Shown piece by piece: positions 39,501-51,500 of a stretch of 64,000 nucleotides of DNA. How positions within the stretch are numbered: position 1 is the stretch's first letter; each line of letters starts with the position of its first letter. Below the pieces are notes generated by a model. That model did no database searches, was not told the origin of the DNA, and worked only from the letters and a program-made list of their open reading frames with translations. The translations under genes were made by a program, and so were the position numbers. Source of the DNA: Harmonia axyridis (lineage: Eukaryota; Arthropoda; Insecta; Coleoptera; Coccinellidae). The DNA lies in NCBI RefSeq assembly GCF_914767665.1, contig NC_059505.1:35957506-36021505 (forward strand), written 5' to 3'.

Positions 39501-42500
39501 GATTGTTTTCGAATGTTCGACTTAAAGAGATCTTTACTCTGAACGGACGCATCATTGAGTTCGAGTTGAAGAGGTGTTCGAGTTATAGAAATTCGAGTTA
39601 TAGAGGTCGAAATACAGGGAATTTTCGAGAATGTGAAGGGAACGCTCAGAGAGTACGAGTTGAAGAGGGGTTCGAGTTATAGAGGTTCGAGTTATAGAGG
39701 TTCGACTGTACAGCAAAACCTTTCTAGTCGTCAATCCTAGCTAGGCCATCATTTCTCCTCAAACTAAACTGAATCAACTAATTACAAAACTGCCAGGAAA
39801 GTTTTTATAGTACGAAATCTCGTTTTTCTAACGCCATCTAGTGGAACACGATAGGACTTTTATAAAGCGAGATTCAAATAAATAAAGCCATCTATTGAAA
39901 AAATAATGGATTTTTTTTAATACACCTTATATACCATGCTCTGCCTAACCTCCAAGGGGAGTTCCCAGTTATAGAGTCGATCAGATCGCATAGAACACAA
40001 AAAAAAAATTATTTTATTTTTAATCAACCATTTTAATGGAACTAATGGATTTTTTCCATCTTGTGTTATTTCCGAGAAAATGGGATTATAAATTATTCTT
40101 CCTGTTTTTTCACCATTAATAAACACTTCTTTCTTGAAGAATGAGTTTAACTTGCTGCCTTCTCGAGCCAAGCTAACTCGAAAACGAAAAATAGCTTTTT
40201 TGCAATTTACCTGGTGTGTCTTCATCTGAATTCAGAACCAAACTTTTGAAGAAAATCTAAACTCTCCTTTCTCAATCATTTGGAGCTACTTCCTCTTAGT
40301 TTACTCAGCTTCCTTTGCTGGTTTGAATTCAATATCGGTGAATTAATTAAAAGTAATACCATACTCCTTGCCATACTTTTTCACTAGTATGTACCTTTGC
40401 GCTCACATTCCAGACTGTCTTGAGTATGAAGTTCTTACCTTCCTTACCATTCTGCTTGCATATATTGAATTCCCAGTCCGTTAATGTTTTCGCCAGTACG
40501 ATTATGGATGTCTCTTTGTCCAGGAAATATCCTTTGCTGTTACAAAAATTCATGAACTCTAGCCATTTATAATATTCTCTGTTGGATTTGGTATTGTTTG
40601 GTTCATTTTTAACTATATTTTCCTCGATCAATTATAGTGAGCATCCACCAAACTCGACATTTCTATCTGGCATTTTTCTGTATTTTTTGTTGTGTCCTTG
40701 GCAATGGAATGTTTTCGCGATGCAATTTTCACTCTGCAGTGCAATTACCACCGTAATTTTCGATAATTACATGAGAAATCAAGTATGACGAAAATATTTT
40801 TCTTCATTCTCCTCCAGCCTCATCTGAATCAACTCTCTGCACTCCCAAAGGAACCTCTCCATAAAACAAAATATCAGCCCTTCTTTTTTGCGTCAGAATT
40901 CAACCTCCCTCATCCTTCTATGGCGCGTCAATCCCTTCCTTCAATCCTCACCAGAGGAGACCGTGCTGAGAAAAACGCCAACGCGAAAAAGAACCAGGCC
41001 AGGGCAACTCTTTAAATATTCCTGGAACTGGAAGGCATAAATTCGAGTACTTCGTATCTCCTGGAGCGTCCGCTGAATCATTAATCGAATCCCGGGGATT
41101 GGAACAGTGGTGGCTCCTGCAGGCACTCACCCTATAAATTCCAGCTCGCATAGTTACTAATTAGAAAGAAATTCAGTCAGTAGGAAAAAATGTATCAGAA
41201 ATTAATCACTTATGAAGCCAGCTTTGGTGTTGTTGAGTTGGCACAACTGGTCGAATTTAGAACTTCATCTGTCATTCAGTTGGTTTACAACTCAACTTAC
41301 AAAACGAGTGGGAATATCTGAACGCAGTATCAAACTGGACCTTCTATATGCCTGTTTTCATCTCTATTTCTGAGCTGATTTGACAAATGTCTGGCACTAT
41401 TATACTATGCTTTTTTGACGCTTGTTCCTAGGCTTATTACATGACAGAGCTGAAAACTTTGTAGTTATTTTTGGGCTGATCTTTTGTTCATAAGTAATTG
41501 AGAGATTAATATCCCATTTTCTGTGTTATACAAACAACTAGACATGAATTGAAATTACAAAAAAAGGTGTTATACCTACATATTATAGACAGTGTCCTTC
41601 CTAATTTAAATGATGCCTCGCCAAATAGATGAAGAATGATGTTCGTCGACCTGCATTTTGATATTTCATCGGTGGAATTTCATGTTCAACCTAAGAGTCA
41701 AAAAGGCATCATTCAATACTAGTTAAATAAGCTCCTGACCTGGCACACAGATGGCCCTCTTAGCGTCATCACACTTTTTTCTCGTTAGTATCAAGCTTCA
41801 AGAGATGAGTGCTAAATTCCGGAACATAGAGTCAAGTATTGATCGGATATTGAAGGTTGAATGACGCCACATCTATTGTTGTTCGGAAAATGGATAATAA
41901 CTTTTCAATACCTCTTATGTAGAAAGATTCATCTTCGATTTCGAAACAGGCTTCAACATTGACAATCACTTTTTCATTAGAGTCAAATTTCTCTTTCTGG
42001 AGCACCATTTAACACTTGTAATCGATGTATCAGAGACTGAATAACAATTATTGAGCCATTGATTGTATTGATAAAACACTGTTTTTGATGGGAAGAAATA
42101 CTGTGGAAGCAATTCAATCAAGGGCTCGCTCAATAGTATTAAGATCTCTTCTCCACCGAAAGCAACGGTTAAAATATGGTATGTTGACTTCAAAAGTGGT
42201 CGAAGAACATGGGATCGATTAAGTGCAGAAATCAAGAAAAAAACTTTCGTTTTAACCAAGACAATGGTCCTTTTCAAAAATCGATGGAATTTTCTGGAGG
42301 TTTTGATTTTCTACATTAATATGAAGAAATCTGCTGCTGAGGCTCATCGAATGCTCTCAAATACCTATGGTGAGGCCGCTTTTAGTGAAAGAACGGGTCG
42401 AGAGTGGTTTCAACGCTTCAACAAAGGTGATTTTGACCAGCATGACTGTGGAAGAGAGAAGGTTTTCGAAGATGCAGAATTGGAGGCATTATTTGATCAA

Positions 42501-45500
42501 GACTCGTGTCAAACGCAACAAGAATTGGCAGGATCATTGGGAGTGACGCAACAAGCCATTTCAAAACGCCTGAAAGTCATGGGAATGACTCAAAAACTCA
42601 GAAGGAAATTGGGTGCCGTACGAGTTGAAGCCGAGAGATGTTGAACGGCGTTTGTTTGCTTGTGAAGCTGCTTGCTAGGCTAAGACGGAAGGGATTTCTG
42701 CATCGCATTGCGACTGGAGACGAAAAATGAATTCATTACGATAATCCCAAGCGCAGAAAATCATGGAGATATCCCGGCCATGCTTCCACGTCGACGGCCG
42801 AACCGAATATTCACGGGTCCAAGGTCATGCTCAGTATTTGGTTGGACCAGCTCGGCTTAGTGTATTATGAGTTATTGAAACCGACTGCAATTAATGCTCG
42901 GCTCAAAAGCATTAATTGCGTTCGATAACGATCGCATGTGATTGTTTCAGTCGGTTTCATAATACACTACGCCGAGCTGTTCCAACCAAATACTGAGCAT
43001 GAACTTGGACCCGCAATACAACGAGATACATGATAAAGTGATTTTATAGCATGACAATGCTCGACCCCATATTGCGAAAGAGGTCAAGAATGTTGAAACG
43101 TTGAAATGGGAATCGCTTCAAAAGATGACCAGTTGTTTCAACGCGGGATTCGTACAGTGCTCGAAAGATGGGCGAAAGTAGTGGCCAGCGATGGACAATA
43201 CTTCAAATCATAAATGTATAACCAGTTTTTTACAATAAAGCCTCAAATTTCGGAAAAAAACACGGCGGAAGCAAAGTTGTACATCAGTCAGTCGATAGAT
43301 GGCACCTCAACCTACGCCACACCAAAACTATCCTACCTAAAATTTTCCGAGTTTCATCGCTTTACCAACCCTTCCCTTGAACTCCAGACACTTTTCCACG
43401 CCACCTGGATAACCCGACCGGCGGCAAAAAATCTCCGCCTCTCCCAATCGAACCGGCAACTCCGATACATTCGGCGGGTTCAACGAGATTAATCAGTTAC
43501 AAATTTTCCGGTTTGTTCAACCGGTACAGAGCAGGAGAGATTAAGCAGTAATCACTCAGACCACCAACATCCAAACAACACGGCTCGTTATCTCCTGATA
43601 AATTCAGAGTTAAATCCCCACGTGCAGGCAATAATCGGCCTGATCCGTGGGCCGAAGAGTCTATTAATGTCTATTAGTGCCGAAGAAGTGGTAGAGCAGC
43701 AGTTCGGGCATAGATCATGCCGTCCGAGTAAGACGTAGGACAGATGCGTGTCATTAGGGGCGGTTTCGGGCGGGTCGATCCCTGGATGTCAGTGGCGGGG
43801 AGTATGAGGGTGTGATTAGTAGGATGTTTCAAGTTTTTCCTTTTTAAAAATATATAAAATCTTGAATAATAATAAAATTCATATGAAACTATAAAAATTA
43901 TCAAAAGTTACAGTTTCACAAGGCAAATCAAACTAGTTCCTCTCTATAGTGATCTGTGAACTTCCTATAATTAAAATATTCGGTGGCCACCAAGCTCTCC
44001 GGATTTAATACCGTTAGATTTCCTCAACATTTCAAAATTTCCGGATTGATGAATGTTGCTCTTTAAATGTGACCAAAGGAAAAAATCTAACAAAGTTAAA
44101 TCCGAAAACTTTGTTGGCCACCGAATATTTTAATTATCTGAAGTTCCTAGATTATTGAAGATAGGCACTAGGTTGATTTGCCTTGTAAAACTGAATCGTT
44201 TGATGATTTTTATAGTTTGATAAGAAATTTATATATCTTGTTATATAGTTTTGAAGAGGAAAAAATAGAAACTGTTATGGTTCACATTTGAAAGTTTGTA
44301 TTATAACTTCAAAACTGATGGCAATGAAAAATGAATGTTCACACCATTGGATTATACTGACAAAAGTACCTGTAGTATGTTTTGTTTCATCTTAATAGCA
44401 CCAATAATAAAGAAGTTAGGAGAACTTTTCATTTCACGCCATTTTCCAATTTCCCTTTATAACTTGAAAACAGTTGGATTTATGAGGTTGCGGTTTTCAC
44501 CAAATAAATTCTCCCAAAAATGTGCCATTGGTTTTTTCTAACTTGAGGGTATTCTAAGATCCCCTCACTAGACAACGAATTTGAGACAACGGATACAGGG
44601 TGTCCCTAATTCGGAGTTCACTAAAAGCTTCTCGAGAACAATGAGGCTTAGAGGAAGAACCTTCAAGGATCACGATTTATGCTTTAAAAATGTTAAGTTA
44701 AAAAAAGCATATCATAAACATTTTGATTTGATCTTGAGTAACAGGGCGTTTGTAAAAAATTATAATGTTTCAAATATTTCGATATATCTTGGTTTCTGTT
44801 CTAGATATTCGAAAAATTCTGAAACGCCTTTCTCAGTAATTTTTATGGTTTATATGATTCTCATAATCGTCGGCTCTGCTCAAAAAGCGTCAAAACACTC
44901 CCCCTCAAAAAAACACCACCTGCTCCGATAATAATACAGAACTTAAATTCTAGTAAATGTAGAATAGTGTGAACACTGAAGAACAATGCGCAAGTAATAT
45001 ATCTGATTTTCACATCCACATTATTACCTATCACACCACAAGATACAAAGGGCGGTAGGGCATGCAAAGTTTCTGTATTGCTTCGAAAATTAATTGGGAT
45101 TACAAACATGTGTTCCACTGAAAACAGTTGGCATTTGGCAGAAACTTGTTTCGAATGCAAAATCGTAGAAATTTTCCATATAAAGAATGTGTAAACATCG
45201 GCATCCAAATAATTCCAGAGCGAAGGTAGTGTAATTTTTCGTATTTGTGAAATAAATAATGATTTTATGCCTCTTTCAATGAGAGTTATATAGGGAATTC
45301 TGTTTAGTGAGTTGGTTTGGAGATTTTTATTGCGGAGAATGTTGACAAACGCAGCAGAGAGAAACAACTTTATGCTGATTTTGAGAATCAAGGTTGAAAT
45401 ATGAAAAGGTAGCCAGCAAACTGGGCCGAATTGCCACCTCTCAAATAGTGGTGCTTGAAACAGTCTCTTAACTGTTCCAAACCTAAGGCCGGTCCTGCTC

Positions 45501-48500
45501 ATAACAGATCATATACATTAATTGTCATCTTAGAGATATAGAGTAGCGTCGGTGTTTCTTAAATGGGACAAACTATATTTTTCAACGCCGTTTTTTAGTT
45601 ATAAATTTGTGGAAAAGTATTTTGTTATCGGTTTTTCAAGATTGTCATCCGTTTGAAAGATATAGAGCTTTTCAACTTAATATTTTTCATTTCGAGATTT
45701 TATTCATTTTTTGGCCACTGTTTAATTTGTAATCTAGTCATTAGTTTTAATCCTAACATTCTTTCAGCGACAACCCCCGAAAGAAGGACTTGCCCCTTCA
45801 TGGGTAAATTCGAGGTGGACAGCCTCATGAGGATAGGGAGGTTCCTCCACAGCAAACCCTATCAGCAGATAGACTCGAGATTCTTCGACAACTACTTCCT
45901 CAAGAAGAAACAACAGAATGTCGTGAACTTTCAACACCGACGATCCAAGCGATTGGACCAAGAGCTGGACTGTGATAGTGATGGTTTTACAAATCTGATT
46001 ATAGGATGTAGTTCTGTAGATACAATGGAGTTCAAGACAGACTGTTCTTCGGCTGTTTCAACGACAAGTGAGTTTTAATTTTTTCATTTGTAGTTGGATC
46101 TTACACAAGGATTGTAGTTTTGGTTGAAGCGTTTTTTTTTTTGTTGAATTATTCATACATTGTGACAGTCATGCTGCAATCAAAGCATTGAGCTCATACA
46201 CACATCGTAAAAAGTCTGGTCCCTCTAGGTTTCATAAGAAATGAACAATCTATATTCTGAAAATTTTCCTCTATTACAACTGCAATATATTTGATAGAAA
46301 ATCTCTGTTTGTTACTCTTTGCTTTATGCAGGATGCGACAAAATAGGAACAATGAGAAAAAAATTTAATTTATTTTCGATTGATTATAGTTATTCCACAA
46401 CTGCATCCAAATTCAATAGCCCGTATTACCACCTCTTCTTTCAATCATCTGCCCAATACGCCTAGGCATCCCACGAATCAAGTTATCAATGAAATTTTCA
46501 GGCATGCATATCGTTCCATTCTTCCTGAAGGGTTAAACTCCTGAGAAGTTGAAGGTGGGTTTTGGCGATTGGATATTGCTCTCCGTAAGTAATCCCATTC
46601 GTGCTCAATTGGATTCATGTCTGGTGATTTTGCTGGCCAGTTCACTCTCTGGATATTGTTCTCTTAAAGAATGTTTTGAACCCTTAGCGTGCTGTGTGGC
46701 GTGTTATCGTCCTGATAAATGAAGTTATCCCCAAATTCATTGCGCAGATGAACAATGATAGGTTCAATGATGTTTTCTACGTAAATGGCACCAGTCATTG
46801 TTCATTCAACGTTAATAAGAGAGATTCGGCGAGCGAACTGTATACCCACCAGTACATACATTATAATTATTATTGATCTGCCTTGAAAGGGCACAACTTC
46901 CTGGGCGAAATTGAGTCGCTCTAGTCTGCCTGGATCTCTCCAAACCCTTTCTCGTAGACTATCACCAGTGCTGCCAACCCACTGAGCTCAAATAAAGGTA
47001 GATAGAGGTTCGAAATTTAGGTAGATGTTGCCAAATTTGGGTAGATTATTTTGAAAGAACTGAGAACTGAGAATTATACTTTATTAATGATAAATATTGA
47101 TGAATTAATAAAAAAATATAAGAATTTACATAATAAAAAAAATTTGAAAAACAAAGAAATATATTTATGTAATAATTCAAAATTAAAATTTAAATATATA
47201 TAATATAATGATAATTTTTCCCAATCACTCTTATAGGTCTGGTAATACTTTCTTTTCTTCGGTAATGGACCACGACTTGTTCCATCGCCTCCACTATCAC
47301 TGGCACTCATATTTTCGATAAATTCAGCAAAAAACTGACCTATACAAAACGACACCTTTTCTGTTTCGTCAAAATCGCAATATCCCGATTCAGCAATTCT
47401 ACTAAAACAGCCTGCTTTAAAGGAAGTTGTTCTCTTTACTATTTGAACACGAAAGAATAAATAGTCTTTCAAATATTTCATTTCAACAGATGTGGATAAT
47501 TTGCAAGAAAACGCTTGTTGTCCAAAAACTTTTATTATTTTAACACCCAAAAGGGTCTTTTATTGCTTCCCGACAGCAGCCTTCGATGCATTCAGAGGGT
47601 CTCATCTCATTCCTTTCGACGATCTTATTTAATTCTGTTTTTTTTAAGCATAAGGATCGATTCAATTAATCTGCGAGCAATACGAACCTATCTATTTTTC
47701 CTACGTACATGTAACCATATTTACTATCGCTATTTTTCTATCAAGCAAGTGCGTATTGAGGCGCAGCCATCGTTATTTATTAGTTTATTACACATTTCGC
47801 CCATTTCGGTCCTTTCTTTGCATCTCTGTATGTTTCTGAAACTCCGCCGCTGATCTCCGGAGATCTTCATATCCAATGGCGTGCGTAAAAATTAAGATGT
47901 GAAAGCGTTAATGAGGAATAAATTTTTTTCATAGTCACGTTACTGGTAAAACGGTTTGTCGTTGATCTAAAACCGTAAAGTTCGCGCGGAGCTGAATTAA
48001 GGTAGATCGAGCTCAAAAAAGGTAGATAGGTAGATTAGTTCGAATTTAGGTAGGTCTACCTAAATTTAGGTAGGGTTGGCAGCACTGACTATCACTAAAC
48101 TAAACCAAATCGTGACTCGTCCGAAAAAAGTACGTTGTGCCATTGTGGTAAAAGCCAGTCTTGGTGGTGTTTTGCCCATCACCGAAGGGTAGCTTTATGT
48201 CCAGGTGATAGCCGAGGTACTCTTAAAGGTCTTCTTGCCCCTAAATTTGAACAATGCTACCATCTCCTTATGATACTGTTTGAGACTACCCGTCTATAGG
48301 TCCTCAAAAAATCACTTTGAAGGGCTGTTACAGATACTGTAGATTCCTTCGAGCAAAATTTGCGATATAATGGTCTTCCCTTGCAGATCTTACTCTGGGC
48401 CTTACTATGCGCCTCACTGAAGTCCGTGGAATATTCAAACGTTGTGTAAATCTGGTGGTTCGACAAAGCTTCTTGATGTAGGGCTACTATTCTTGCCCGG

Positions 48501-51500
48501 TCAAACTGAGAAATTAGATGTCCTGGCATTTTCCACGGAATAATTTCAATTTTACAACTCTCCTTATTACCTGAGAACTGATAAACTTCGAATACACCTA
48601 AATTATATTCATTTTAGTGATAAGATAGTGAAGATACCACACAAAAAAATTATCATGTTATATTCAACAAGTTGAGAGTAGATAGGAGATTGGCTAGACT
48701 TTTGAGGATGTGTGTATATCATCGAATCTAAGATGGTATTTGAGTGCCGAAGGAAACTCAACGAAATATGCTAGAATAACTAGGTTTGATTAGTCTGGGT
48801 TTCCGATCACTCGGGAATTAAAGGAAATGAAGAGGTCAACACATTTGCCAGAAAAGAAGCACAAATTCCCATCATTTGGCCCAGAGCCTTTGTGTGGAAT
48901 AGGTTAATGAACCTATAAGAAAGAGTTTCAGGAGAAAGAAAAAACTAAAAGAGGAACACTCTAGCGGAACCTTTCTGGGTTGGAACTATCCAAAAAGTTT
49001 TTTCGAAACTTTGTTACTGCCAGATCTGAGAAGTATCTGGATCCTAGTAATAATATGCTACAACTTCCTACTAGATTCCTTACAGTTTCTATCCGCCTGA
49101 GGAAGCACCTCATAAGAATGAGTTTAGAAGAAACTGATTACTTGATGGAAAGCCTGACCATCGCCAGTCAACGCAAAAAATGTCTTGGATAAGAGCTTTA
49201 AGGAAGTGGGGAAGTACCTCCTTGAAGTCATCCCAGATACTAGAGTTCATTAGAACTCTGGAACTGGAGGGCTAGCTGTAAACTACGACGACTAATCTAG
49301 AATCTACAATCTTTGTTTAGTTTTCTTTGTATCTTCCTCATTCAACCTTAGTTACTAACTATATTAATATTTTTTTCAGCGTATGCCTGTCACGGAAGAT
49401 GGGAAGAAAATGGCACTAACTACCTAATAGTTTCTCCAATAAACACAAAGTTGTCCCATCTGACACGTCGATACTGCTTTGTATACAGAGAGATCGCTCC
49501 TGGTACAATATACTTCTCCACTTCTTCTTCCAACTGCGATCGAAATATCAGGCCTGGTTTGAGTGGGGAATTGATCTTCAATATCACCAGTATTGGTAAG
49601 TTCTTTTCACAACCCTCAGTTAAATCTTATTCAAGAGGGAACACCACCACGTGGTTCCTTAGTTCAATATGAAATTAGAGATATTTCTTCTTACAAATCA
49701 CCGATTTTTATGCGGTTTTCATATAATTTATTTGAACAATAATCTACATGGGAGAAAGTAAATATGTTTAATTTCCGAATGAAATGAAAATTGGTAACTT
49801 TTCGCTTTTCGCGCAAAAATTGATAATATGTATAGTATATCCAAAGTCACTTGAACTAGTCCATAAAAGCGCTTGGCCAGATATCACTTTGAAGTGGATA
49901 CTGCGATCCGCTAAATACCGGTGTTAATTTTGAAGTATTTTTAGGCAATAAATTCACTGGCCCTAAAAGAATTTCTGGAAACTTAGACAACCCTCATATA
50001 ATCGAAATATTCTGGCTTCCTTCGAGTAAATTTGGATATACTATACCTTGTACAAAGCATTGATATATTTTCAAATTATTCGTAAAAAAAACACAATCAA
50101 AAATCATCACAGAAAAGGTAAAATTATTATTTCGTGAAAGACGTCGTACAGTGCTGCCCTCTACTAATTTGCATCGAAAAGATAAAGAAGTTGAAGTGAA
50201 TGTACAACTACGTACCAAGTTTGGTCGTTGTAGGAGAGGCAAAGGAAGTACTAAAGTTTGACTGATACGCAATATACCACGTGGTGGTAATCCCTCTTAA
50301 GTTTGTACCTCACTTATCCTCCCAGTAATGTTTTACCCTTATTTTTATGGTATTTGAATCGGGTACGTTGGCAACCAAACATACTTCGACATGTTCAACG
50401 AACGAGAGATTTCAAAGTAAGAAGAATCAATTACAAAAAAAATATACTTATATTCCTGGATTCTTACATCATTATATAGGGACCAGGAAAATTTGAGGCC
50501 TTCTAGCTGAACTTATTATTAACTTGAGTTCCACTAGGTCCATCTTGATCAATAAAAGGAAACCAGATGTAGCAATCTTATTGTTCGTTTATTTAGCATC
50601 ATGTCCTATTTTTGAGAGAAGGCTTTTCCTTCCTAATATAGTGCTGATTTCCAGTTGCGCTGTTTAATGGAAACCAGAATATTTACTATATGGATCTTGC
50701 TGCCGAAGACCTGCTGAGTGTTTTAAAAGAATTCTAGCTCATCTATCTTTCATACTACATGCTACGTTTTTACGCATCTTAGTTGCATTCTTCATTTCTG
50801 ATTGCACAATCCACATATAATTAATACAAACGAACTGTACAGTTGCGCTGCAACATACTTAAAGAATGTGTTTTTCACCACGAAAATGGCCAAATATGTC
50901 CGACCATCATCGAAAGAAGCATCTGCAATGTCGGTTAAGTTGAATGACCCAAATTTTTTGTCTTTACTCGGTCAATTCATCAATAACCGGATCGTTACTT
51001 CTTCAACAGTTTGTTTCGATTCGGTTAGGGTTTGGCACAATCGATATACGAGGTGCGACCGAAAATGAAGTTTTTGAAAAAATGTTGAGGAGGTGTCTGA
51101 AGATGAACTAAGATCGAATTTGTGGAATCAAAATGTGGAATTTTGGTCCCTAATGTAAACATTCAAAATTTGTTGATGGAATAGCACGAACTATAAGGTG
51201 TAACAGGCCAATTAAAAAGTCCTCGGTCTACTATAGTCCTACACATTTTTTTGGCAAAATTCGATTTTATTATTCAACATAGTTGCCTTCGAGGGCGATA
51301 CAGCGATTATAGCGATCTTCCAACTTTTTGATACCAATTTTATAGTACGATTTATCTTTCGCTTCCGAATAGGTCTCAGTTTCGGCGATTACTTCTTCAT
51401 TGGCGCTAAATTTATTTTCAGCGAGCATTTTTTCGCGGTCTGAGAACAGGAAAAAGTCGCTGGGGGCCAGATCTGGAGAATACGGTGGATGCAGAAGCAA

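Noticed and set aside
44861..45502. 213-codon minus-strand frame
   Set aside because: AT-rich, Phe/Ile/Leu-heavy, no domain or repeat family recognised, and it lies in a host intron; length alone is not enough.
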